A stretch of DNA of 64,000 nt, taken from positions 124,001 through 188,000 of the forward strand of contig NZ_JAMFTH010000002.1 of the NCBI RefSeq assembly GCF_024195295.1, read 5' to 3'. A program made the translations under genes and the position numbers. A model generated the notes under the pieces. That model was given only the letters and a program-made list of their open reading frames with translations, was not told the origin of the DNA and made no database searches. The stretch is from Gilvimarinus xylanilyticus (GTDB lineage: Bacteria; Pseudomonadota; Gammaproteobacteria; Pseudomonadales; Cellvibrionaceae). This document shows, piece after piece, positions 54,591 to 63,392 of this stretch (its first letter is position 1; the number at the start of each line of letters is the position of its first letter).

Positions 54591-56165
54591 GTGTTTACAT
54601 TTAAAGCACAGTGGAAAAAGCTTGTCGCTTTGACCGCACTCACCCTGGGCGCATCCGCCACTACCCACGCTGCCGACAAACCCAATATTCTGGTGATATG
54701 GGGCGATGATATCGGCGTTCACAATATTAGCGCTTACAACCACGGCATTATGGGTTATCAAACCCCGAATATTGACCGTATCGCCAACGAAGGGGCTATG
54801 TTCACCGACGCCTACGCGCAACAGTCCTGTACCGCCGGTCGCGCCTCTTTCGTTTTGGGCCAGCACCCCTTCCGTACCGGTCTTTTAACCATCGGTATGC
54901 CAGGTTCGGATCACGGCATCCCCGACTGGACCCCTACTATTGGTGACATCCTGAAAGAGCAGGGTTACACCACCGGGCAGTTTGGTAAAAACCACTTGGG
55001 TGATCAGGACAAGCATCTGCCCACCAATCACGGTTTTGACGAGTTCTTCGGTAACCTGTATCACTTGAATGCCGAGGAAGAACCCGAAAGCTACTACTAC
55101 CCTAAAGACCCCGAGTTCCGTAAAAAGTATGGTCCCCGCGGCGTTATTCACGCGACAGCCGATGGCAAGATTGAAGATACCGGCCCGCTGACCAAAAAGC
55201 GCATGGAAACCGCAGACGAAGAATTTTTATCGGCCGCCTTGGATTTTATTGACCGCGCGGTTAAACAAGACAAACCTTTCTTTGTTTGGATGAATACCAC
55301 TCGTATGCATGTGTGGACTCACCTGAAGCCTGAATCGGATGGCGTAACCGGTAAGGGTTTGTACCCAGACGGTATGGTTGAACACGATAAGGCCGTGGGC
55401 GTATTGCTGGACAAGCTGGATGAGCTGAAAATTGCCGATAACACCATTGTCATGTACTCCACTGACAACGGCGCTGAAACTGTCAGCTGGCCCGATGGCG
55501 GTACCACTCCATTCCACGGCGAGAAAGGCACCACCTGGGAAGGCGGACACCGCATTCCTCTGCTAGTGCGTTGGCCCGGCGTGATTGAGCCCAATACCAA
55601 AATCAACGACATCATCTCTCACGAAGACTGGATGCCCACTTTTGCTGCTGCCGCTGGCGAGCCAGATTTGGTTAGCAAGTTGAAAAAAGGCTATCGTGCC
55701 AATGGCGAGAAATGGCGCATTCACCCCGACGGCTACAACTTCTTGCCTTACTTTAAAGGCGAAGCCGAAGCCCCCCGTAAAGAGATTTTCTACTTCGGTG
55801 CTACCGGTGAGCTAAACGCGGTTCGCTATATGGACTGGAAAGTTCACTTCGCCACCCTAAGCGGTGACATTACCAAAGCCGTGCGTGAAGTACCTGCGTG
55901 GCCGCTGGTAATTAATTTACGCGCCGACCCATACCAGAAAGGTGCGCTGGAGTCAGAGATGTACCTGAAATGGTACGCGGAAAACACCATGTGGATTTTC
56001 GTACCAATTCAACAGGAAGTAACCAAATTCCTGTCCACCATTCCTGAGTACCCCTTCCAAATGGGTTCCAGCTTGACCATGGGCGATATCAGCTACAAAA
56101 CCTTTGCAGAAAAGGATGCGATGAAACGCCTGGAGAACATAGAGGCGACTCTGCCACGCAACTAA
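54591..56165 (+). CDS. Secreted FGly-type arylsulfatase
   Basis: 524 residues with a signal peptide (cleaved after THA, about 27). The S1 sulfatase active site is SCTAGRAS with C80, the cysteine converted to formylglycine; metal ligands include DD39-40 (IWGDDIG) and STDNGAET. Conserved TTGQFGKNHLGD and MNTTRMHVW lie downstream. The substrate, perhaps a sulfated polysaccharide or aryl sulfate, is unknown. GTG start with aaaggag upstream. Divergent from the octaheme cytochrome gene across 298 bp. It needs a separate maturation enzyme, not in the window. Confidence 0.92.
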   Translation: MFTFKAQWKKLVALTALTLGASATTHAADKPNILVIWGDDIGVHNISAYNHGIMGYQTPNIDRIANEGAMFTDAYAQQSCTAGRASFVLGQHPFRTGLLTIGMPGSDHGIPDWTPTIGDILKEQGYTTGQFGKNHLGDQDKHLPTNHGFDEFFGNLYHLNAEEEPESYYYPKDPEFRKKYGPRGVIHATADGKIEDTGPLTKKRMETADEEFLSAALDFIDRAVKQDKPFFVWMNTTRMHVWTHLKPESDGVTGKGLYPDGMVEHDKAVGVLLDKLDELKIADNTIVMYSTDNGAETVSWPDGGTTPFHGEKGTTWEGGHRIPLLVRWPGVIEPNTKINDIISHEDWMPTFAAAAGEPDLVSKLKKGYRANGEKWRIHPDGYNFLPYFKGEAEAPRKEIFYFGATGELNAVRYMDWKVHFATLSGDITKAVREVPAWPLVINLRADPYQKGALESEMYLKWYAENTMWIFVPIQQEVTKFLSTIPEYPFQMGSSLTMGDISYKTFAEKDAMKRLENIEATLPRN

Positions 56166-56205
56166 GTTTGCGTCGTCTAAATAGACTTTAAAGTCTTACA
56201 AGACA

Positions 56206-56238
56206 AATGCCCCGGCACTCCACCGGGGCATTTTTTTA
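56206..56238 (+). terminator. Rho-independent terminator of the sulfatase gene
   Basis: AATGCCCCGG (56206-56215), loop CACTCCA, CCGGGGCATT (56223-56232), continuing into TTTTTT. It begins 40 bp after the sulfatase stop. Confidence 0.93.
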
Positions 56239-56264
56239 CCTGAATATTGGCGAGGTAACCCCTG

Positions 56265-56702
56265 ATGACAGAGTTTGAGATTTCCTATTTGACCAGTGAA
56301 GCCCTGGACCGGATGTGGGACATTATGCAGTTTTGGGTCAGCATCACCTTTGGCCTGATCGCCATGTCGCATATTGCGCGCCGCCATTTGAATGTTATTT
56401 TGGTGGCAGCGGTAAGCCTTTTGTACCTGCTTTTTTCACTGTTTGTTTTTCGAGTGATTTATTTCAACCTGAAAGTCATGCAAGGACACCTACTCGATTT
56501 GCGAGCACTGGGTAAAGACAAGTTAAGCACCGCTCAGCAGTACTTTATCGAATACTTTCCGTCAGAGTTTGAAATTGGGATAGGGGTATTATTCGCTTTT
56601 GTGGGGTTATTGGTTTGCGTTCTACTGTTTCTGTGGCACAACACGATAGAACAGAATAAAACCTATCGAAATAGACAATTTAATGCAAACACACTGGATT
56701 AA
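56265..56702 (+). CDS. Uncharacterized small membrane protein
   Basis: 145 residues with three hydrophobic segments (about 20-40, 44-66 and 102-124) and a charged C-terminus. No family recognised. It stands alone after the sulfatase terminator, with gagg upstream of the ATG. It may be inner-membrane; nothing in the sequence points to a role. Confidence 0.65.
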   Translation: MTEFEISYLTSEALDRMWDIMQFWVSITFGLIAMSHIARRHLNVILVAAVSLLYLLFSLFVFRVIYFNLKVMQGHLLDLRALGKDKLSTAQQYFIEYFPSEFEIGIGVLFAFVGLLVCVLLFLWHNTIEQNKTYRNRQFNANTLD

Positions 56703-56759
56703 TCCAGTGTGCCTTAGACCAAAGCCGGGCAAGCGGGCGGAGCCAACCCGCTACTCTCT

Positions 56760-57560
56760 TTACAGCTGATAATTAAATTCTATCCGCTGATCCCCATCGT
56801 CAAAGTCGACATTTTCATTCCAGTTAGCGAAATAGCGCACATTAAAACGCGGGGTAATTTGATAACTGAGTGCGAATTCGTGGGTCAGAATATCGCCGTT
56901 GTCCTGGCCATAGTAATTATCTTCGTAGTTGTCCGAGCCGGTAATCGTCGTCAGCCAAAAAGGGTTGTAATTAACCCAGATTTTATCGGTAATGGCCAAT
57001 TTGGCGTACATACCCGCCAGTCCGTAAAAACCCATAATGGAGTAACCACTGTCAAGAGAGCCGTCATCTTCAATGGCGTTCTCCCCCATGGAAACCCCCG
57101 CCCCCACCAGTGGGTATAAATTAACCGGCCCCATTTTGGGCAGTGCCTGCATGATACCGTAAGAGATATCGGCAGACTTTTCCGCCACCAGGTTTTGTTT
57201 CAGATTAACCGTGGCGTCTATTTGCTTACCACGGCCCTTGGTAACGTCCACGGTAAAGTTGCGAAAACGAAATGAGTCCACCGAGTCGGTGGTGATATCT
57301 TCATCGCGCCAACCCAGCGCATCGCCATAAATACCTTTTACCTCGATCAGGTTCATTCCCGCGGTAGTCGGCTCGCCAGTATCATAAGACTGGCCTACCT
57401 TAAGGTTGATCCCTTTGTCGGTAATACCCGCGCCCACTTGAGTGTAAATGGCCAACGGGTCCGACATATCCTGAACGTCATCTTCACCCGAGTTCTGGGC
57501 AAGCACCGACGCCGATGACATAAAAGCAATCAAGCCGAGTGTTGTAGTTTGCAATTTCAT
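56760..57560 (-). CDS. Outer-membrane beta-barrel-like protein
   Basis: 266 residues with a signal peptide (cleaved after SVLA, about 20). The mature part has alternating polar and hydrophobic stretches with aromatic residues, and ends in FNYQL, the pattern of outer-membrane barrel strands. It resembles hypothetical porin-like proteins rather than a named family. The ATG at 57558-57560 has aaggaaaa upstream; a longer frame begins at 57596. Confidence 0.65.
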   Translation of the reverse strand: MKLQTTTLGLIAFMSSASVLAQNSGEDDVQDMSDPLAIYTQVGAGITDKGINLKVGQSYDTGEPTTAGMNLIEVKGIYGDALGWRDEDITTDSVDSFRFRNFTVDVTKGRGKQIDATVNLKQNLVAEKSADISYGIMQALPKMGPVNLYPLVGAGVSMGENAIEDDGSLDSGYSIMGFYGLAGMYAKLAITDKIWVNYNPFWLTTITGSDNYEDNYYGQDNGDILTHEFALSYQITPRFNVRYFANWNENVDFDDGDQRIEFNYQL

Positions 57561-57668
57561 AGCATTTTCCTTTCCTTTGAAAAACGAACGCATCAAATAT
57601 CGCCCAGTCTGAACGAGAATAAGGGCTAGAGCAAAAACCTCATTACCGTTTCAGTCAATCATCGCGGT

Positions 57669-58241
57669 TTAAGACTTAACCTGACAGCCGCGATACAGTA
57701 TTTTTTCACCCTCTTGAACTAAGGCTTCGTCACCTTTAGACCAGAAGGTGATTTCACCGTCGGAATACTTCTCGCCAGACGCACTGGAAACACGCTTCAT
57801 TCTGTGAGCGGTGCGGGTCTGAGTATTGGACAACCAAATTTCGTTCTCTTCAAGCTTGACCCGCATATCGCTTGCGCGATACTCACCGCGAAAAATGATA
57901 AAAGTCTCACCATCGGCGCATTGGTAATTGATTTGGGAGAATTCCGCATCGGCTTTTGCAGCGTCCTGGTCCAGGCAACGGGGCTCTTTGTACTGCATAC
58001 ACGCTTTGCGCGTGCAGGCGGCCGTAGCGGCGCCGGGGGCGCGGGTACAGGTGTTGCAGCCATCAAAAAAACTGGCGCAGGTATCAGGAATAATCGCCTT
58101 CCAACTGTCGGGGCCATAAGACTCAGTGGTGGTTTTTCCCTGGGTAACGGCCGAGTCGTCGACCTCAGTCTTGTTAGAGTCGGGGCTGCACGCACACAAA
58201 AGCCCTAAAAAAGCCCCTAGCAACCATAATTTGCTCATCAT
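57669..58241 (-). CDS. Lipoprotein, cysteine-rich, unknown function
   Basis: 190 residues with a lipobox (LLCAC, C18), so probably lipid-anchored. The mature region contains six cysteines within CASFFDGCNTCTRAPGAATAACTRKAC and C-terminal stretches of short beta-like segments. No family recognised. Starts at MMSKLWLL with gaggag upstream (a second ATG follows directly). No partner gene is evident. Confidence 0.7.
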   Translation of the reverse strand: MMSKLWLLGAFLGLLCACSPDSNKTEVDDSAVTQGKTTTESYGPDSWKAIIPDTCASFFDGCNTCTRAPGAATAACTRKACMQYKEPRCLDQDAAKADAEFSQINYQCADGETFIIFRGEYRASDMRVKLEENEIWLSNTQTRTAHRMKRVSSASGEKYSDGEITFWSKGDEALVQEGEKILYRGCQVKS

Positions 58242-58345
58242 TTGTCTCCTCAAATCTTAAAGACGCAGTTATAACATGTATCCGCTCGGCGAAATGGTCT
58301 ATGATTTCATTAATGCTACTTTAACCGCCAACAGCGTTTCTATTT

Positions 58346-60067
58346 GTGTTCTATTTACACCAACCATTCAAAGCACTGACAGGATATCTGGGTGTGACAT
58401 TCGCGCTAGCCGCTCTGTTGCTGGACGCCGGTTATGCCCTTTCCGCGCCACCTTTACAGCACGACGCAAGCCTGCCACCGGCTCGCTACCTGCTTGCCGA
58501 TCAGCGCTTAAGCCTGGAGCAGGCCATGGCCTCCAGCAACTGGCTACCCCTGACGGCAAAGCGGGCCAATCAGGGACTCAGCCGCCGCGATCACTGGGTT
58601 CATTTTACCTTCGATAATAGTACAGACCAGCCACAGACGCGTTTTTTGGTCAGCCAGACCAGTTACCTCGATACCGTAAACGTCTTTTACCAGGACGCCA
58701 ACGGGACGCCCCAGGCACTACACCTGTCTGATCGCCAACCCTTTTCCGAGCGACCAGTCGAATACCGCACCCTGACCGCGCCCCTCACCTTTGCCCCGCA
58801 CACGAATACGGACGTTTACCTGCAGGCTTACAACCAGAAAACCGACTCGGTCACCTTGGGGTTTCAACTATTAACACCCCAGCAATTTAACGCGATCCAA
58901 CAGCGCGATTACGCCGCCATGGGCGCCTTTTACGGTGCCTTGGGTATTTTAATTATAATTTCGCTGGTATTCGCCGTTATGTTGCGCCAGATCAACGCTC
59001 TTTACTACGCTCTGTTTCTGCTATCGAGCGCAGTAATGTGGCTGCCATTAAATGGCCTGGGGTATCAGTGGTTATGGCCCAACGCCGTATACTGGCACAA
59101 CGAAGGTATCCACCTGAGCTATCTGGGGTTTGTATTTTTTGCCCTCCAGTTTAGTAAGAGCTTTTTACAGCTTAGACGCTTCTCTTCAGCGCTACTGCGG
59201 ATTTTTCAAATCCTGCAATTTTTTGCTTTAGCAAGCATCGCTCTGCGACTTGCAGGATTCTACGAGCCCGTATTATATCTATCGTTTATTTTATTAATAT
59301 TGCTGGCACTGGTCATTCCCCTGGCAAGTGCCTTAGTTTGGCGCCAGGGGTTGGGGTACGCGCTGTGGAGTTTGTTGGCCTGGTTGCTTTACGCGGCGGG
59401 CCTGATCAGCAGCATTATCAGTGCGACCACCTCGTGGCTTCCCTGGGGTATGACGCCACTGCTGTTGGCGCAATCGGCCAGTATGCTGGAGACGATTTTC
59501 TTAATGATTGGCATGGCAACCTGGCTGGTCAATCTAGAGCTGGAGCGCCAGAAAGCCCTGGCACTGGCCAACGAAGATCCCCTGACAGAGCTGGGCAACC
59601 GCCGCCTGCTGCAAACCGCTTTTGAGCACTACAGCAACACATTCAGCCGTGATACCCGCCCGGCGTTTCTGATAATGATTGATCTTGATTATTTTAAGAT
59701 CATTAACGACACCTATGGTCATGACGCCGGTGACCAAGTGTTGCGCGAAGTGGGCCAGTTATTAAAACGCAACTGTCGGGAAGAAGATGTGGTGACCCGC
59801 TTTGGCGGCGAAGAATTCGCTATATTATTGCGCGCCGCCGACCAAGAGCGTGCACTGAGCATTGCCGAACGCATTCGCCACGAATTTTCTACCAACCCTA
59901 CGCACTATGCTGGTCAAGACATAGCGCACACTTTATGCTGCGGTATCGCCGAGGTGCTAAATACCCAATGGCAGCCCAGCGTTCAGGAAATGATGCGCCA
60001 CGCAGACGAAGCGCTGTACCAAGCCAAAGCGGCCGGGCGTAATCAGAATCACCTTTACTGTCCCTAA
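58346..60067 (+). CDS. 7TMR-DISM diguanylate cyclase
   Basis: 573 residues. A signal-like N-terminus is followed by a periplasmic DISMED2-like domain (about 45-175, with SNWLPLTAKRANQGLSRRDHWVHFTFDN). Seven membrane helices follow (about 195-395), then a GGDEF domain with DPLTELGNRRLLQTAFEHY and an intact loop FGGEEFAILL. It would make c-di-GMP in response to a periplasmic carbohydrate or other ligand. It starts with GTG (58346); a downstream GTG (VTFALAALLLDAG) is an alternative. Confidence 0.87.
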   Translation: MFYLHQPFKALTGYLGVTFALAALLLDAGYALSAPPLQHDASLPPARYLLADQRLSLEQAMASSNWLPLTAKRANQGLSRRDHWVHFTFDNSTDQPQTRFLVSQTSYLDTVNVFYQDANGTPQALHLSDRQPFSERPVEYRTLTAPLTFAPHTNTDVYLQAYNQKTDSVTLGFQLLTPQQFNAIQQRDYAAMGAFYGALGILIIISLVFAVMLRQINALYYALFLLSSAVMWLPLNGLGYQWLWPNAVYWHNEGIHLSYLGFVFFALQFSKSFLQLRRFSSALLRIFQILQFFALASIALRLAGFYEPVLYLSFILLILLALVIPLASALVWRQGLGYALWSLLAWLLYAAGLISSIISATTSWLPWGMTPLLLAQSASMLETIFLMIGMATWLVNLELERQKALALANEDPLTELGNRRLLQTAFEHYSNTFSRDTRPAFLIMIDLDYFKIINDTYGHDAGDQVLREVGQLLKRNCREEDVVTRFGGEEFAILLRAADQERALSIAERIRHEFSTNPTHYAGQDIAHTLCCGIAEVLNTQWQPSVQEMMRHADEALYQAKAAGRNQNHLYCP

Positions 60068-60291
60068 TTCGGGACGCGGATAATTGCCTGTAGCGACGAA
60101 TCGCTTATACTAACAGCCTTTGATTTGCACTAAGCCACCGCCGGGCGAGTCCCAGAGGCTCATTAAAACAATAAATTGCTCAATACCTGATCGTTCCGCT
60201 GCGCCCCAAGGCCTACAGCTATACCCTCTAGCCAGGTGGTAAATACCCGGAACCTTGAGCTTTTACCCGAACCGAGACTATTTTTTTATTT

Positions 60292-61443
60292 ATGGAAGCC
60301 TATATTTTTAATTTCCACGATGTCGTGCTGTTTATGACGATCATCGAGTGCATCATGCTGGCGCTGTTTCAATGGGCACTGCCTACCGGTCGTCACCTGT
60401 CCAGCAATATGCTAATCGCCTTTTTACTTTCCACCAGCATTCATAGCGCCTGTGTGTTGCTGCTGTGGAACGACATGGTGCACACCACCGATTTTTTTGA
60501 TTTAAAAATTATTCCCTACCTGCTTATGCTAGCCACCCTTCTCAAAGGGCCTGCCCTGTACTTTTATGTGGCCTCACTAACCGAGCAGGAATTTAAGCTC
60601 AAGCGCTCACACCTATTGCATTTGGCCCCATTGGGTATCGCCTGGGCGCTACTGTTGGCTTTTGGTCTGGACAGCGATGCCCTGCGCTGGCGCGGCGAGA
60701 CCCAAACGGACACGTCCACCGCCGTGGTTAACTTTCTCTGGCACAGCACCAAAGTCATTCCGTTTTTGTACGGCTTGGCCTCGGTATATCTGGTGCGTCG
60801 CTATTACCAGTCCCTGAAAGATCAGTATTCATCCATTTCCACTAGCGAGCCCGGCTGGCTCAGCGTGCTCACCATCGGCTTTTTGCTCAGCTGGGGCTTT
60901 TCGCTGTTTGTGCATATCAGCGCCCAGTTTGTTTCGGAGCAAATGTCCAACTACTTAGGGATATCGGAAAACTACGTTATCTTTGTTCTGATTAATGGTT
61001 TGTTTGCCTACAGTGCCGCCTACGCCCACCGAGTACTGACCACTAAACCTATGGCGGTAAAAGAGCCCGCTCCCGAACAGCCGGACGATAGCGCCATTAA
61101 TAAGGTGCGCCAGGGCATGGAGCGGGACCGACTGTACCTGGAGCAAAACCTCAATATTGAAGAGTTTTCCAACCGCATCGACTTACCCGTGCGCGACGTC
61201 TCTGGGGTGATTAACAAGCACTTTGGCACCAACTTTTTCGAATTTATGAACTCCTACCGGGTAGAGGAAGCCAAGCGCCTGCTAACCGATCCGGCCCACA
61301 GCAATATGACGATATTGGATATTCTGCTGGAGGCGGGCTTTAACAGTAAATCGGCCTTTCATCGGTTTTTTAAACGGCTGGTGGGCATGTCGCCGTCCGA
61401 GTATCGCAAGCAGGCTAGTGGAGCGGTGAACGGCGAGGGGTGA
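60292..61443 (+). CDS. Membrane-anchored AraC family regulator
   Basis: 383 residues. The first about 255 residues form seven hydrophobic helices, an uncommon input domain for an AraC regulator. A linker leads to the HTH_18 DNA-binding region (about 285-380) with NIEEFSNRIDLPVRDVSGVINKHFGTNFFEFMNSYRVEEAKRLL and LEAGFNSKSAFHRFFKRLVGMSPSEYRK. Such proteins link an extracellular or membrane signal to gene control, often in polysaccharide or marine regulons. No strong ribosome site before the ATG. A heptamer array begins 3 bp after the stop. Confidence 0.9.
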   Translation: MEAYIFNFHDVVLFMTIIECIMLALFQWALPTGRHLSSNMLIAFLLSTSIHSACVLLLWNDMVHTTDFFDLKIIPYLLMLATLLKGPALYFYVASLTEQEFKLKRSHLLHLAPLGIAWALLLAFGLDSDALRWRGETQTDTSTAVVNFLWHSTKVIPFLYGLASVYLVRRYYQSLKDQYSSISTSEPGWLSVLTIGFLLSWGFSLFVHISAQFVSEQMSNYLGISENYVIFVLINGLFAYSAAYAHRVLTTKPMAVKEPAPEQPDDSAINKVRQGMERDRLYLEQNLNIEEFSNRIDLPVRDVSGVINKHFGTNFFEFMNSYRVEEAKRLLTDPAHSNMTILDILLEAGFNSKSAFHRFFKRLVGMSPSEYRKQASGAVNGEG

Positions 61444-61446
61444 AAC

Positions 61447-61502
61447 GCAGAACGCAGAACGCAGAACGCAGAACGCAGAACGCAGAACGCAGAACGCAGA
61501 AC
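61447..61502. repeat. Tandem heptamer array (GCAGAAC) x 8
   Basis: Eight perfect copies of the unit seen after fimX (19702-19778) begin three bases after the AraC stop codon. Same unit, same register to the stop, about 42 kb apart. Confidence 0.95.
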
Positions 61503-61543
61503 AAGCTTATGCCAGCTCTTAAAGCTGACACCAAATTGAGGCT

Positions 61544-61570
61544 AAAAAAGCCCTCCCGAATGGGAGGGCT
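61544..61570 (-). terminator. Minus-strand terminator downstream of the halogenase gene
   Basis: AGCCCTCCC (61549-61557), loop GAAT, GGGAGGGCT (61562-61570). On the minus strand it is followed by TTTTTT, so it ends transcripts from the halogenase side. The stem is strong. Confidence 0.82.
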
Positions 61571-61573
61571 GAA

Positions 61574-61864
61574 AGGAGAGTCAGATAAAAGGGACCTGTC
61601 CCAAGACTCGCATTGACAGTACCTGACTGAGCGCTATGCCCAAACTGTCCAATCCGTGAACGTAATCCGGTTGCCCGGTTGCCCATACATCCACCCTTGC
61701 AGTATTGCGTAGCCTCCGACTTTATGTGTCCCACCTTATAAAACTGGGACGGTTACGCCAAGAATTACTTTAGGGCACCTCTATTAATCCAGAATTGCCC
61801 TTTAAAAATCTCGCCACCGCAGACCGGTATCGAAACAAGGTTCGGGCGCTTTAGAACGGGGCTT
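61574..61864. other. Intergenic region or 3' leader without recognised gene
   Basis: A 291-bp stretch between the minus-strand terminator and the halogenase stop. It carries GGGACCTGTCCC (61591-61602), a GTCCCA...TGGGAC pair (61728-61733, 61745-61750) and the direct repeat CGGTTGCC x 2. The weak minus-strand frame (61519-61734) is not supported. It may be a structured 3' untranslated region or remnant of a mobile element. Confidence 0.4.
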
Positions 61865-63358
61865 TTAATGGTTACTCAGGTTAGCGTTGCAATAACGCCC
61901 AACAAAATCGCCGTGACTGGGCATATCACTCACCTGACGGCGAATGGTGCTTCGCAACTCATCCAGTGTCTGATAAAGCTCTTGCTCGGAAATAGTATCG
62001 ACAAAGGGATGATGGTGCTCGGGCATCAGGCCCTGTCCCCAAAGTACCTGAATCCAGGACTCTTCGCCAAATAACTCGTAAGAACGTTTAAACACCTTGG
62101 CCGAGCTTTTAAACAACTCGATTCGGTGACTCAAATCATCCGGCACGTCCATACCGCTGCAGTGACGCCAGAAGTCCGAATCACGACGGTTATGCACTTT
62201 GTAATGCATAATTATAAAATCACGTATCGCTTCCGTGTCTTCGCGCGCCTGACGGTTAAACTCGTCCACCTCGGCCGGGTTAATTTGATCGGAGGGAAAC
62301 CACTGAATCAAACGCATTAAATTGCGTTGTATTAAATGAATACTGGTGGATTCCAAAGGCTCTAAAAACCCACTGGACAAGCCCAAAGCAACACAGTTCT
62401 TATGCCACTGCTTACGCCGTGCACCTGTTTTAAAACGGATTAACCGCGGCTCATTAATGGGCTTGGCATCCAGACTATCGATCATTAAATCCAGCGCCGC
62501 CTGATCCGAGGTAAACGCGCTGCAAAAGACATGACCATTGCCCCGACGCGATTGCAAGGGGATACGCCACTGCCAACCGGAGTGGTTGGCTATAGAGCGC
62601 GTATAGGGCGGAATTTCACCCGAGCGTTCGGTTTGCACAGCGTAGGCGCTGTCGGACGGCAACCAATGACTCCAATCCTCAAAGCCGGTATGCAGAGCGC
62701 CCTCAATAAGCAATGCGCGGGCCCCGGTGCAATCGATAAAAAAATCGCCTTCAACCACCTCACCACTTTCAAGCTGCAGTGCTTCAATGTGACCACTATC
62801 CGGGTTCAGTTTAACCTCACCGATGTTGCCGGCCATCCGTTTAACGCCTAAGGTTTCACTAAAAGTGCGTAAACACTGGGCGTATTTACCGGCGTCCAGG
62901 TGGTACGCGTATTGAACCTGCCGATTGGCCATAATAGTGAATTTATTTTGCCGCGCCGCCGTTAATTCCAGGCAGTAGTTTTCAAAATCGGCGCTGCCTT
63001 TGTCGCGAGCGGCGGCCAGCCAATAGTTAAAAAAACGACAGTGCCAACTGTCTTTTCCGAAGTGCCCGAAGGCGTGCATATACTTGTGACCGGGCTCGCG
63101 CCAGTTTTCAAACTCAATGCCCAATTTAAAAGTGGCATCGGTGGCACGCATAAATTCACGCTCGTTAACGTCTAAAAACTCGTGAAACAGCTGTAAAGGC
63201 GGCACGGTAGCTTCGCCTACCCCCACGGTGGGAATAGCATCGGACTCCACCAGCACGATTTCTTTGGTCGCCGCAAAAGCTTTACTGAGCAAAGCGGCAG
63301 ACATCCATCCGGCGGTGCCGCCACCGGCAATCACAATTTTATTGACACCCGGCTTCAT
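61865..63358 (-). CDS. Flavin-dependent tryptophan halogenase-family protein
   Basis: 497 residues. The FAD-binding motif GGGTAGWMSAALLSKAF lies at 12-28 and the halogenase motif WxWxIP is present as WQWRIPLQ. Conserved GVGEATVPP is also seen. In carbohydrate-utilization contexts these PrnA-like proteins are common beside cupin_8 and SapC-like genes; their true substrate there is not established and may not be tryptophan. gagg precedes the ATG. Upstream on the same strand is the cupin_8 gene, 34 bp away. Confidence 0.9.
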   Translation of the reverse strand: MKPGVNKIVIAGGGTAGWMSAALLSKAFAATKEIVLVESDAIPTVGVGEATVPPLQLFHEFLDVNEREFMRATDATFKLGIEFENWREPGHKYMHAFGHFGKDSWHCRFFNYWLAAARDKGSADFENYCLELTAARQNKFTIMANRQVQYAYHLDAGKYAQCLRTFSETLGVKRMAGNIGEVKLNPDSGHIEALQLESGEVVEGDFFIDCTGARALLIEGALHTGFEDWSHWLPSDSAYAVQTERSGEIPPYTRSIANHSGWQWRIPLQSRRGNGHVFCSAFTSDQAALDLMIDSLDAKPINEPRLIRFKTGARRKQWHKNCVALGLSSGFLEPLESTSIHLIQRNLMRLIQWFPSDQINPAEVDEFNRQAREDTEAIRDFIIMHYKVHNRRDSDFWRHCSGMDVPDDLSHRIELFKSSAKVFKRSYELFGEESWIQVLWGQGLMPEHHHPFVDTISEQELYQTLDELRSTIRRQVSDMPSHGDFVGRYCNANLSNH

Positions 63359-63392
63359 ACTGGCCTCTTATCGTTATGTCTTAGGGACAAGC

